The notes below the pieces were generated by a model. That model worked only from the letters and a program-made list of their open reading frames with translations. It had not been told where the DNA came from and made no database searches. The translations under genes were made by a program, and so were the position numbers. From a virus, in the IMG/VR virus record IMGVR_UViG_3300020220_000264, positions 1-27,440 of that record: a stretch of DNA of 27,440 nucleotides; one strand, 5' to 3'. Shown piece after piece: positions 17,484 to 25,408 of the stretch (position 1 is the stretch's first letter; each line of letters begins with the position of its first letter).

Positions 17484-19571
17484 TCAACACTTGGGATAAC
17501 CCTTTGGAGGAGGAGAAGACTCTTTTGGTTTTGCGGCATTGGTTGTTTGTGCCGTTGCCTGTGTAGTAGTGGGTTGTTGTGTGGGGTCTGCTTGAAACTT
17601 TGGTTGATTTCTTGCAGAACTTGGTGAGTTCAGTCTACCTTCTGTAGAAAGTTTCACATCGACAATGTTCGATGTTGGATCTGTATTGTCAATCACTAAC
17701 AACTGGTTTTTATCTGCAACGATCTCTGCGAAGTTACTAGGCTGTGCGCTAATTTTCAACACAGGATTGATACCCGAAAGTCCTGCAATGTTTAGTGTTG
17801 GAAGGTCAACCTGTCCTGATTCGTAGTTTATACTGCCTGCTTTAGATTTCAATACTCGGAAAGGCTTCTCAGACAAAGATGTTGGATTGGTAGAAACCGA
17901 TGAAGTAGGTGACGCAGCAGCGCCTGGTAGCGGTTCGTAAGTTATTACATTCATCTGTCCGTTTCCATCATCTCGCAAATATGCAACAGAGTATGGAGAA
18001 GAGAACGAGGCTTTTGCTGCATCGAAATGCAAGAATCCGTTTGAATTTATGGTTTCGGGTTCCATTGGATTTGAGAACTCGGTGGTATAGTTTGCATCAA
18101 CTCCGTAGTTCGGGGAGATGCGCTTCTCTAAGAAGATTACAGTTCCACTCGCCTCCACACTAGTGTCAGACGAGTCAATGTTAGAAGATAGTCTAGATGC
18201 CAACAAGTTTCCACCAAACTTGCCAAGATTGCCGTTGACATATGAATTCACCGAATTCTTTACCACTTGCTTTACTTCGTTTGGAGTCTTGGTAGTCTTT
18301 GCCGGATTCATCTTTACGGTAGTTTCAAATTTCAGATAGGTGTAGTCAGGATCAACAATCTCAGGAGTTACTCCAACGATATTTAACTTTTTGAGAATGC
18401 CTATCTTGATTGCTTCTTTCTCTTGGTTTGTGAGACTTGTTCCACGCGAAGGTTTGATAGACACAAACACCTTTCCATATACAGGGGGTGTATTGTCTTC
18501 TCCTCCCCACACATAAATGCTCTCTGCGAATGGATAGTCTCTGGCAAGCATGAAACTGTAGTCTTCCACAGTAACTGCACGATCTTGCGCTTGGAATCCT
18601 CTAGGAGCATAGTATTTGATAGACTCAATACCTTCTCTCTCAGATCCTCCCAATGCAGGATCAATAGTAACTACATCGGGATCAGCAAAATCACTACCCT
18701 CTAAACTAAAGGACGACTGCAAAGATTCTGTATCAGTTGCACCTATACCGTTCGCTTCTATTGGATCTGCTGAAGTAACCAAGTATTCCAATACGACAAT
18801 GTTTCCGTTCTGTAATCCTTTGCCTACAATATCGTCACCGAAGTACACCTCGTACTTGGTGTTCTCTGTTTCCTGTATGAAGTAAACCTTGCTCGCTGCA
18901 TTCAGTTGTAGAGGATCAGAAACAAGAGTCCAGTACTCGTCATATCCTGATATGTTTGTTACCGAAGTCTGCACTCTTACCTTGAGTGTGCTTAGATCAA
19001 TGTTTGTCTCGGGAATCACAAATCGCTGTGATGGAGAATTTGTTCGATCCACGATAAAGGTTGATACGCCTGGTCTACCTTCAACAATGGTTAGTTCAGG
19101 TATCCAGTACTTTTGAACGATTCCGTTCTCATCATATGACTTGGGTTCAAACTTGTAAGTGTCGATGGTTCTGAAAGCGAAACTTTTCCCACCTGCACTT
19201 GCCAAGAATGTGCTGTATCTGGGCAAGAACTCGTTTGCAATTCCACCATCTCCATCTGCGTCTACAGTAACAGAAACTTGAGCGCGGGCGCCTTTGTTGG
19301 AAGTTGGAGTGTATCCAAGCAACTTGGAATGCGATACCACTGAGTCGCGCACAGTTGCTGTATCCAAGAACATTTCGTTTGCAACCATGTTGCTATAGTA
19401 GTTGATGTAGTGGGTGTTATAGGCAAGCAAATCTAACAGAATGCTCAACCCCGATCCCTCGAAGTTGTAGTCTTTGAACTTGTCTTGAGAACTCAAGAAT
19501 CGCTTCAGATTGGTTTTGATCTCGTAGAACTCTAGTCCGTCTACTGCAATCTTGTTGTTTACATCTGCCAT
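17484..19571 (-). CDS. gp6: Baseplate wedge subunit gp6 (695 aa)
   Basis: Strong gp6 / Baseplate_J-type signature at residues about 13-90: EFYEIKTNLKRFL, then KDYNFEGSGLSILLDLLAYN, NMVANEMFLDTATVRDSV and KLLGYTP. Length is close to T4 gp6 (660 aa). gp6 forms the inner ring that holds the six wedges together and rearranges during contraction. The start overlaps the gp25 stop as TAATG, indicating translational coupling. The final 42 residues or so (654-695) form a Pro/Thr/Gln-rich tail (QPTTTQATAQTT ... SSPPPKGYPKC) that ends in cysteine and is not part of the T4 protein as I know it. Unlike the fibre genes, this protein has no T-G dipeptide enrichment. Confidence 0.95.
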   Translation of the reverse strand: MADVNNKIAVDGLEFYEIKTNLKRFLSSQDKFKDYNFEGSGLSILLDLLAYNTHYINYYSNMVANEMFLDTATVRDSVVSHSKLLGYTPTSNKGARAQVSVTVDADGDGGIANEFLPRYSTFLASAGGKSFAFRTIDTYKFEPKSYDENGIVQKYWIPELTIVEGRPGVSTFIVDRTNSPSQRFVIPETNIDLSTLKVRVQTSVTNISGYDEYWTLVSDPLQLNAASKVYFIQETENTKYEVYFGDDIVGKGLQNGNIVVLEYLVTSADPIEANGIGATDTESLQSSFSLEGSDFADPDVVTIDPALGGSEREGIESIKYYAPRGFQAQDRAVTVEDYSFMLARDYPFAESIYVWGGEDNTPPVYGKVFVSIKPSRGTSLTNQEKEAIKIGILKKLNIVGVTPEIVDPDYTYLKFETTVKMNPAKTTKTPNEVKQVVKNSVNSYVNGNLGKFGGNLLASRLSSNIDSSDTSVEASGTVIFLEKRISPNYGVDANYTTEFSNPMEPETINSNGFLHFDAAKASFSSPYSVAYLRDDGNGQMNVITYEPLPGAAASPTSSVSTNPTSLSEKPFRVLKSKAGSINYESGQVDLPTLNIAGLSGINPVLKISAQPSNFAEIVADKNQLLVIDNTDPTSNIVDVKLSTEGRLNSPSSARNQPKFQADPTQQPTTTQATAQTTNAAKPKESSPPPKGYPKC

Positions 19572-19966
19572 TAGCGAAGCCTCTCTAGGTAAAACTGTGT
19601 TTCAGATACCTTTGATGTGTTTCTGATCTGAAATCGAATGGTTACGATGAACCTGTTACGATCAGGATCACCTTCAACAATCACATCTTGAAGCACTACA
19701 CGAGGTTCGTATGACAATACGGCATCACGAATACCCTTTTCCAAGCGAATCACAGTTAGGTCTGTGAACGGTTCAAACAACATGGCAGTAACATTGCCTT
19801 TTAGTTCAGGTGAAAAGGGTCTTTCGTATGTATTCGTCAGGATGATATTTTTTAGTGATCGCTTGATTGCGGTTTCATCCTGTAGAACATTCAAATCCCG
19901 TGTCACAGGATTTTTGGCAAAGTTCAAATCAATGTCTGTGAATTTGGTTTGTGGGGTGTTTGCCAT
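19571..19966 (-). CDS. gp25: Baseplate wedge subunit gp25 (131 aa)
   Basis: Length and sequence match the gp25 / GPW_gp25 family: FTDIDLNFAKNPVTRDLNVL (residues 9-28), the core KNIILTNTYERPFSPELKGN, then LFEPF (about 39-67), and C-terminal RFIVTIRFQIRNT. gp25 sits at the base of the sheath and together with gp6 nucleates the wedge and sheath. An AGGAGA ribosome site lies 5 bases before the ATG. It is followed by gp6 with a one-base stop/start overlap, the standard T4-like order gp25-gp6. Confidence 0.96.
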   Translation of the reverse strand: MANTPQTKFTDIDLNFAKNPVTRDLNVLQDETAIKRSLKNIILTNTYERPFSPELKGNVTAMLFEPFTDLTVIRLEKGIRDAVLSYEPRVVLQDVIVEGDPDRNRFIVTIRFQIRNTSKVSETQFYLERLR

Positions 19967-20006
19967 AAGTTCTCCTGTTCCATGTATGTATTAGCCAGAA
20001 TACACA

Positions 20007-21407
20007 TCAGAGCATACCTCCTAACTCGGGCCCACCTGAACCAAGTGCGGAACTTGGTGTAGGAGTTGGTGTTGGAGTGTACCATTCTGAATCGGAAGGT
20101 ACTACTCCATCAGACCCACCGGATACTCCCTCATCAAAGTATCCACCATCTACCTCTTCATCAGGAGTAGGGGTGACCATCATAGCAAGTCTAAGGCCAA
20201 CCGACATGGTTCTTGCCTCTACTTCCTGCAACCTGGCCTGAATCAAGGCAACAGTAGCAGCATCTATAGGAGGAGGAGTTGGTGTTGGAGTCCCTGTTAC
20301 TATTCCTTGCAGAATCAATTCATCAGGAACTGGTTCAAAGAAAATCTCTTTGTCTTCAGTTTGTGAATCATATGCTCTTTGTTTGCCAGATTCAGTTTGT
20401 GCGGCAGATGCGGCCGCGGCCGCTCTTTCTTCTTTGTCTCGTTCAACATCAATCGCCGTTATTGCATCTCTGAGATTGTCGCTACCTGTGAACTCTTCTA
20501 GCATGGCGCGCATGATACAGTTTCCTCTACCCTCTCCCTTGGCGATTGCTGCCATGAATTGTCCAAGCGTAAACTTCTGAACATACGCTTGTGCCAAAGA
20601 AAACTGTGATAGATCAAGTGAAACGATATAGTTCAGATATTCAAAGAATCCTGCCATATCAGATAACATCTGATCCAGTTTCTCAAAGAACTCATCGAGT
20701 TCCAATCCACCTAGCAGATTGGTAATATCATCAAGAGTAAATGGTAAAGAGCCTGCAATCAAGTCTAGGATGCTGCGAAGAATCTGACCCAAAGAATCAG
20801 GAATACACAGCAGATTCTTCATCTGCTCAATGACGATTGGTCCTTGAATGGTAGAGTTGAAGAATCCAGTAAAGTTGTCCTGATCCTGGCCTTCCATTTG
20901 TTGCTTGGCAGAATCATATGCACTTGCAATGCCCATCGTTCTCTGAAATATCACAGGATCGCCTGCACCACTTTGTTGGTCAGTATGCGATTTGAAAGAA
21001 CTCATTCGTTCTTGTTGACTGGTCAGTTTATCTGTAAAGGTTACTTGAGAACCAAAGGAACTTTCTGATCCAAACTGTAAGGTTCTCAGTTTGCTGAGAA
21101 GACTAGTACCTCCTCGGGACACGATTCTATCGTAGAAATGCTCTTGCTCAGGAGTAACATCTTCTGATCCCGATCCTGAATCGCCATCATATGCCCACGG
21201 AGGAATAGAACTTGCCAGAGTCTTTAGGTCTTCAGAACATAACACCCATTGCAGTACTCCCAACGCAGACGCATTCTCAAATATCTCTCCCTTCATTACC
21301 TTGTCAACAAGGGATTTGACTGCATTAGAAAGTCTATCAGCGTTTGGGGTGCATTTGCCGACTACTCTTTTGGTTAGTTCTTTAGTTCTTTCAATTCCGT
21401 CTGCCAT
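20007..21407 (-). CDS. Unrecognised probable baseplate/spike-associated protein with Thr-Pro segments (466 aa)
   Basis: No family recognised. The N-terminal 80 residues are helical (RTKELTKRVVG ... VLQWVLCSEDLK). Residues about 195-310 contain amphipathic helical segments (LLCIPDSLGQILRSILDLIAG, then FEKLDQMLSDMAGFFEYLNYIV). A poly-Ala run (ERAAAAASAAQ) lies near residue 330. The C-terminal third carries TPTPTPPP (about 373-380), a short coiled coil (ALIQARLQEVEARTM), VTPTPDEE and a terminal [10 protein letters not shown] plus Gly-rich end. It sits between the PAAR tip gene and gp25, so a role in hub or spike assembly is plausible. Large proteins of unknown function occupy this slot in marine T4-like phages. 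The start at 21407 follows GGGGTAACAC, overlapping the end of the PAAR gene. Confidence 0.8.
   Translation of the reverse strand: MADGIERTKELTKRVVGKCTPNADRLSNAVKSLVDKVMKGEIFENASALGVLQWVLCSEDLKTLASSIPPWAYDGDSGSGSEDVTPEQEHFYDRIVSRGGTSLLSKLRTLQFGSESSFGSQVTFTDKLTSQQERMSSFKSHTDQQSGAGDPVIFQRTMGIASAYDSAKQQMEGQDQDNFTGFFNSTIQGPIVIEQMKNLLCIPDSLGQILRSILDLIAGSLPFTLDDITNLLGGLELDEFFEKLDQMLSDMAGFFEYLNYIVSLDLSQFSLAQAYVQKFTLGQFMAAIAKGEGRGNCIMRAMLEEFTGSDNLRDAITAIDVERDKEERAAAAASAAQTESGKQRAYDSQTEDKEIFFEPVPDELILQGIVTGTPTPTPPPIDAATVALIQARLQEVEARTMSVGLRLAMMVTPTPDEEVDGGYFDEGVSGGSDGVVPSDSEWYTPTPTPTPSSALGSGGPELGGML
20056..20291 (-). repeat. Two short Thr-Pro coding hexamer repeats
   Basis: The plus-strand words GGTGTAGGAGTTGGTGTTGG at about 20056-20075 and GGAGTTGGTGTTGGAGT at about 20274-20290 encode TPTPTPTP and TPTPTPPP at the C-terminal end of the 466-aa protein. 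They have the same hexamer composition as the long repeat at 5374-5730 and could recombine with it. Only these two ends of the interval are repetitive. Confidence 0.6.
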
Positions 21408-21410
21408 GTG

Positions 21411-21695
21411 TTACCCCGCAAAGACATTTCCGCTGCCTGTTTGATTACGCGATCCACACGATACACCATCTCCGATGCGAGCAACCGCCATTCCGTTTGC
21501 AAAAACAGTTGGCGATCCTGTTTCTTGGTTTGCTCCGTGACAAACAACGCAGCAATGACTTTGCCATGGATCTCCTACACGATGCACTCCTAAACTATTG
21601 ACAAACACATCACCTGACGCGCCTGCATTTGGTCTTGAACCAAAGCATCCGTGTCCTGTGCATATGTCTCCGAGTCTGTGTACTGGCATTCCCAT
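21411..21695 (-). CDS. gp5.4: PAAR-domain spike tip protein (94 aa)
   Basis: Small Gly-rich protein with the repeated PAAR pattern: PVHRLGDICTGHGCFG (residues 4-19), VFVNSLGVHRVGDPW (30-44), HGANQETGSPTVFANGMAVARIGDG (53-77) and a C-terminal GSGNVFAG. Histidines and cysteines at 6, 12, 15, 38, 47-49, 52 and 53 could supply the metal site that stabilises the cone. PAAR proteins cap the gp5 trimeric needle and sharpen it for membrane piercing. It starts one base after the gp5 stop, so it is cotranslated with the spike it caps. It corresponds to T4 gp5.4 by fold and context. Confidence 0.93.
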   Translation of the reverse strand: MGMPVHRLGDICTGHGCFGSRPNAGASGDVFVNSLGVHRVGDPWQSHCCVVCHGANQETGSPTVFANGMAVARIGDGVSCGSRNQTGSGNVFAG

Positions 21696-21696
21696 G

Positions 21697-23046
21697 TTAG
21701 TTTAGTTGGATGGTTGCACCGCGAATGATGGTATCTGCTTTGCTTGTGAAACGATGATACTGGCCAGACTTCAACGCGGTGTAAAGTCCAGTTGTCATGT
21801 CTCTGAATCCTCCGCAGGATTCTAGGATATTCTTGGTTGCTTCCAAGATATAAGTCTTGTTTGTCTTGATATGAGTATCTCCGCCAGAATGCGAGAATCG
21901 TTTCTTACCGATTCGTTCAGTCATGTTTCCTGTGACATCTAGCGTATAGTTTCCGTTCACATATGCGTTGTAGTCTCCGTCATGCAGGGTCAGATTCACG
22001 CTGCCTTGCATGACTTCCACATTCACATTAGCGCCTTGTCCCACCTGTATATCAAAGTTTCTGCCAGATTCTTGATCCGTATTTTGTAGAATGCGAAGTG
22101 CTTTGTCGATGGTGACAAAAGTGTTGCCGTCTATCTGCACATGGTTGTCTTTCAGAATCACCGTGTAGTTGTCTCGCACAATGCGCTCTACCTTGCTTCC
22201 GTCAGGAAATATCTCGTAGTGGGTTCCGCTTCGGTGATACTCTGTGATGCGCTCTGCACCAGGCGTATCATCACACTCCCATGTGTGCCCCGATTCAGAC
22301 TCACGCACATGATTGTATGGATACTGTGCTGCGTATTCGGTTTTCCGTTCGTCCCATGCAGGACCGTCAGGACTCTTGGTTCTCACAGAACCACCAACCG
22401 CAGGATCAGCAGCAGGAACACTCTTGTTACGCGATGGTTGTAGTGCAGTAGGAATCTTTTGTTTTGCAGTTCTTCTCTTTAGACCGATGATGGTTTCATC
22501 TGTTTTGCATCCTCTGGCAAGTCTGTTTGTGTCTTGTTCGTTTAGTCTTGCTTGATGAGGACCGTTTCCAATATGCTTTGGATATGTTTTACCCTCAGTC
22601 GTATTTTCTAGAATTGCACCGCTTCCATCCACAGGATACTGCTGAACCCTGAACTCATCTTTGGGAATGAACTTCAACTCTTTGCTTGTACGAGGATCGT
22701 TGAATCCTTTGTCTTTGTTTGCTTTCTCTTCGGGGATTCCACCAATACTTCCAAGGATCACGGGTTCTTGAGCATTCACACCATCTCGAAAGAATCCAAC
22801 TACCCATGATCCAGGCACCAATCCTGTGGGAGAGTGACCAATACCGCTAATCGCAGCACTTGTAATGGGTTGAATGGGATATGCCCACGGGAGTTTATTC
22901 GTTGGAATATCTTTCTTGTCGCTAGTGTGAAATCCAAGAATACGAACTCTGCACCGACCAAGTTGTAGCGGATCAAGGTTGTCTTCTACAACACCTTGCC
23001 ACCAAACAAACGAATGTCCAACAAAGTCACGGTGGAGAATGTCCAT
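21697..23046 (-). CDS. gp5: Baseplate central spike protein gp5, no lysozyme domain (449 aa)
   Basis: Residues about 14-104 form the gp5/VgrG-type OB-fold: GVVEDNLDPLQLGRCRVRILG, then LPWAYPIQP and GSWVVGFFRDG, ending PVILGSIGGIPE. Residues about 245-449 contain VRESESGHTWECDDTPG, ERITEYHRSGTHYEI, DNYTVILKDN and NVEVMQGSVNLTLHDGDYNAYV, the repetitive beta-prism needle. T4 gp5 is 575 aa with a lysozyme domain between these parts. Here the intervening 140 residues are basic, Pro-rich and show no lysozyme catalytic pattern, so peptidoglycan cleavage must come from elsewhere. The start overlaps the upstream stop (TAATG) with AGGAG upstream, and the PAAR gene follows directly. Confidence 0.93.
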   Translation of the reverse strand: MDILHRDFVGHSFVWWQGVVEDNLDPLQLGRCRVRILGFHTSDKKDIPTNKLPWAYPIQPITSAAISGIGHSPTGLVPGSWVVGFFRDGVNAQEPVILGSIGGIPEEKANKDKGFNDPRTSKELKFIPKDEFRVQQYPVDGSGAILENTTEGKTYPKHIGNGPHQARLNEQDTNRLARGCKTDETIIGLKRRTAKQKIPTALQPSRNKSVPAADPAVGGSVRTKSPDGPAWDERKTEYAAQYPYNHVRESESGHTWECDDTPGAERITEYHRSGTHYEIFPDGSKVERIVRDNYTVILKDNHVQIDGNTFVTIDKALRILQNTDQESGRNFDIQVGQGANVNVEVMQGSVNLTLHDGDYNAYVNGNYTLDVTGNMTERIGKKRFSHSGGDTHIKTNKTYILEATKNILESCGGFRDMTTGLYTALKSGQYHRFTSKADTIIRGATIQLN

Positions 23047-23363
23047 TAGGATTTTCTCCTAGACTGACCACGCTTAATGTAACTCATCTCCCCCGTGGTA
23101 GGATTATGCACAATGATATGTCTGCCTGGTGTCTTGTATGAATAGTCTCTGATGGCATTTCCAGTAGGAGTTTCCAAATCTACAAATCGTTTCCATCTGG
23201 CTTGTGGAGTCTTTGCTCCGCGAATGCATTTGTGGAATGTGTCGGAGTCTACATCGAACACTCTACATCCTGCAAAGGTTCCTTGGACTACTGGTGGGCC
23301 CTCCGGTTGAACACCTTGAATGTTGCCTGCACCGAGACTGTTTATTGGGGTTTCTTCGCTCAT
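23046..23363 (-). CDS. Conserved-looking small phage protein of unknown function (105 aa)
   Basis: The start at 23363 has TAGGAGATACC upstream, a good Shine-Dalgarno. The first 25 residues are low complexity. The rest is a compact basic domain (GCRVFDVDSDTFHKCIRGAK, then RWKRFVDL and GRHIIVHNPTTGEMSYIKR) that reads like a small folded protein. The stop overlaps the gp5 start, implying tight coupling with the spike protein. A hub or spike assembly role is inferred from position only. No motif identifies its biochemical function. Confidence 0.8.
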   Translation of the reverse strand: MSEETPINSLGAGNIQGVQPEGPPVVQGTFAGCRVFDVDSDTFHKCIRGAKTPQARWKRFVDLETPTGNAIRDYSYKTPGRHIIVHNPTTGEMSYIKRGQSRRKS

Positions 23364-23379
23364 GGTATCTCCTACCTGA

Positions 23380-23784
23380 TTATGTAGATCGTGATGCTCT
23401 AAGTATGCCGACTATTTCTCTGTTGAGAGGTATCTGTATCAAATCGGCTTCAGGTATTTGCTTGGGAAGAGTACCAATATGCACCATGAATGTTTTGATC
23501 TCAGGATGTAACTCAGGTTCCACTTTGAAAAACAGGAGCCTCGCGGCCCCTGTTATACCAAACACATTACTGAGTACAATGAAATGATTCGTTAGTAGTT
23601 GATCTCGGATTTCGCCAGTTTTCTTGTATCGTCTAAGTAGTCGCTTGATGTACTTGATTCTACTAAGGTCTTCCACAAACTCACGCATACCAATACACGA
23701 TGGATTCGTGTAGATACCCATGGCGTACTGCATGAAATTTGAATCCGTTAGTATAGCAACTTCCATATCGAAAACGCATGGCAT
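23380..23784 (-). CDS. Conserved T4-like phage protein of unknown function (134 aa)
   Basis: The pattern FVEDLSRIKYIKRLLRRY (residues about 36-53), NHFIVLSNVFGITGAARLL and FFK (66-87), and LHPEIKTFM (about 92-100) resembles a small protein recurrent in T4-like phages of aquatic bacteria near gp5. Its function is not known to me. The start at 23784 overlaps the upstream stop (TAATG) and has AAGG upstream. The alternative Met7 lacks a ribosome site. The codons for GAARLLFF are unusually GC-rich and fold into a terminator-like hairpin, annotated separately. Confidence 0.85.
   Translation of the reverse strand: MPCVFDMEVAILTDSNFMQYAMGIYTNPSCIGMREFVEDLSRIKYIKRLLRRYKKTGEIRDQLLTNHFIVLSNVFGITGAARLLFFKVEPELHPEIKTFMVHIGTLPKQIPEADLIQIPLNREIVGILRASRST
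23526..23554 (-). terminator. Intragenic intrinsic-terminator-like hairpin
   Basis: Read on the transcribed strand, AACAGGGGCC (23554-23545), loop GCGA (23544-23541) and GGCTCCTGTT (23540-23531) form a 10-bp stem with one G-U wobble and a GNRA tetraloop. A run of five T (two of them in the stem) and then C follows at 23532-23527. This is the geometry of a Rho-independent terminator, but it lies inside the 134-aa coding sequence. It could attenuate the downstream baseplate genes or act as a processing or stability element. Whether it terminates is unknown, since translation would tend to suppress the hairpin. Confidence 0.5.
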
Positions 23785-24056
23785 TATACGCCCTTGCGTA
23801 CTTGTCTTTCAAAGTTTAGCAAGTCTTGGTTGCTGTAAACTGTTCCTGCTTTTTGACCAACTGCAAACGCTGTAGTCTTCAGAATAGAAATTGCTTCGTC
23901 AGATGTCTTTGCAGCAGCGACTTGCGTTCTAGTAGTTTCGACTGCTGCTTGCAGTTCAGTAGGCAACGGATTTGGTTGGTTCGCTTGCATCTGCTGTAGA
24001 ATCTGAGAGATATCTTTGGTTAACTGATCTTGGTTTGAAAATGGTGTAGGGTTCAT
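23784..24056 (-). CDS. Small helical protein of unknown function (90 aa)
   Basis: The start at 24056 has an AAAGGA ribosome site 4 bases upstream. The protein is predicted mostly helical and hydrophilic: a Gln/Asn-rich N-terminus (residues 1-30), then helices around 33-60 (LPTELQAAVETTRTQVAAAK) and 62-88 (ISILKTTAFAVGQKAGT ... DLLNFERQVRKG). No signal, membrane segment or known motif is seen. It lies between the nucleotidyltransferase and the 134-aa protein, and its stop overlaps the next start (TAATG), supporting a real, coupled gene. It may be a virion assembly factor. Confidence 0.75.
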   Translation of the reverse strand: MNPTPFSNQDQLTKDISQILQQMQANQPNPLPTELQAAVETTRTQVAAAKTSDEAISILKTTAFAVGQKAGTVYSNQDLLNFERQVRKGV

Positions 24057-24067
24057 GCTGTCCTTTC

Positions 24068-25408
24068 TTATGGTGCAGGTCCACTCAATAACAATGCTGA
24101 GATTTCAGTTGGTAATCCACTCTGTATGGTAGAGTAGTTCTTGCACAGATTTTGTTGTGCTGCTCTCCAATCTGATTCTTTACCTGTGTTTGCTGCTTTC
24201 AGGAATAGGTTTGCAAACTCAAGATATGGTTTATTGAAGTTAAGCATATGACTATCTGCGATTGCTTCTTCTGCTTCTTGCTTTCCGAATTTTATATTTC
24301 TAACCATCGGATCGACATACTTCTTGGATTGCAAAAGTCTCATGGGAAGTTCCCGCTTGCTACACGGCACAGATGCAATGTACTTGATGCTTGGAATCAC
24401 TCCGGTAGCAACCACTTCTTTCATAGATTGTAGTTGCAACATCCACGGTTTAACCAGAGACTTTGATTTGGCAAATAAACCCGCAGACTCTTCATACAAA
24501 CTATCATCTGCTCGTTCAGTATCGTCACTTCTACGAGCCTTGACTCGTCTACTAACGATAGTTCGCAGTTGTCCTTTTAGAGCATTCCATGAGCCGGGAT
24601 ACATGGAAAGCATGGTTTCCAATGTTCCGTATCCACCCTCAATACTATTTCCGGCAGAATCAGTTTCTACTGCGTAATAGATGTCATCTTGTTCATCTAG
24701 CCAGAACTGCACAAGCGATCCATGTGGAGTTTCGATGTGTCCAACTTCTACAAGACTTTCTGGCGTGTGTTCTACGCTTTCCTTTACACTCATTCCTTTA
24801 CGAAGTTGTTTGAACAGGGACTCTGCATCTGACTTGGAAACTCCATCAGGAATGCCACCCATGAATGCTTTCAGATTGTTTTCATAGGCAGCACCGCGCA
24901 TCTTGCTTGCAGACATACCTACAACGCCTTCGGCATCGGGATCGCGCTCACCGGCGCTAACCACTTCAAACTCGAATGAGTATCGCTTATCAGGATCTTT
25001 GTGTGTGAGATATGGTTTGATCACTTTACGCATCTCTTCCACACGATCTCCACCCACAACCATGATGACCTTTTTGACTCCTTCAGAATCAAACTTGGTC
25101 ATTGCATCAAACATGGTGATGACTCCTGAATCATCTACAACCTTTACTTTGTCACCAAAGAACTTGCGTAACCACTTGATCTTTACGCCAGAAGTTAGCG
25201 GATTCTTCTTCGGATCGTTGGTGCGAGAAGGATACAGGAGTGCAACTCCTCCTACTTTAGACGCTGTGCTTTGTAGAGCGTCCACTAATTTTTGATGCCC
25301 AGAGGTGGGGGGTTGAAAACGACCGAAAGTGAATACGACAGTTTTGCCTTTCAACGCTTCGTTGAGGGCATCACCGTCGCTCTTAGCCTTCCAATCGTCG
25401 TACTTCAT
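24068..25408 (-). CDS. Cytidylyltransferase-like nucleotidyltransferase with unknown C-terminal domain (446 aa)
   Basis: Residues about 22-175 form an HxGH-superfamily nucleotidyltransferase (NMN adenylyltransferase / cytidylyltransferase fold): VVFTFGRFQPPTSGHQKLVD with the T-S-G-H nucleotide site at 35-38, MVVGGDRVEEMRK (116-128) and GMSASKMR (164-171), equivalent to the ISTSxxR motif. These enzymes transfer an NMP to a phosphorylated substrate, as in NAD or lipid/sugar head-group synthesis. The substrate here cannot be told. Residues about 218-446 are an additional domain with no recognised family. Such proteins occur beside tail genes in T4-like aquatic phages. The leader directly before the ATG is an exact 16-base complement of the 16S rRNA 3' end. 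Confidence 0.88.
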   Translation of the reverse strand: MKYDDWKAKSDGDALNEALKGKTVVFTFGRFQPPTSGHQKLVDALQSTASKVGGVALLYPSRTNDPKKNPLTSGVKIKWLRKFFGDKVKVVDDSGVITMFDAMTKFDSEGVKKVIMVVGGDRVEEMRKVIKPYLTHKDPDKRYSFEFEVVSAGERDPDAEGVVGMSASKMRGAAYENNLKAFMGGIPDGVSKSDAESLFKQLRKGMSVKESVEHTPESLVEVGHIETPHGSLVQFWLDEQDDIYYAVETDSAGNSIEGGYGTLETMLSMYPGSWNALKGQLRTIVSRRVKARRSDDTERADDSLYEESAGLFAKSKSLVKPWMLQLQSMKEVVATGVIPSIKYIASVPCSKRELPMRLLQSKKYVDPMVRNIKFGKQEAEEAIADSHMLNFNKPYLEFANLFLKAANTGKESDWRAAQQNLCKNYSTIQSGLPTEISALLLSGPAP

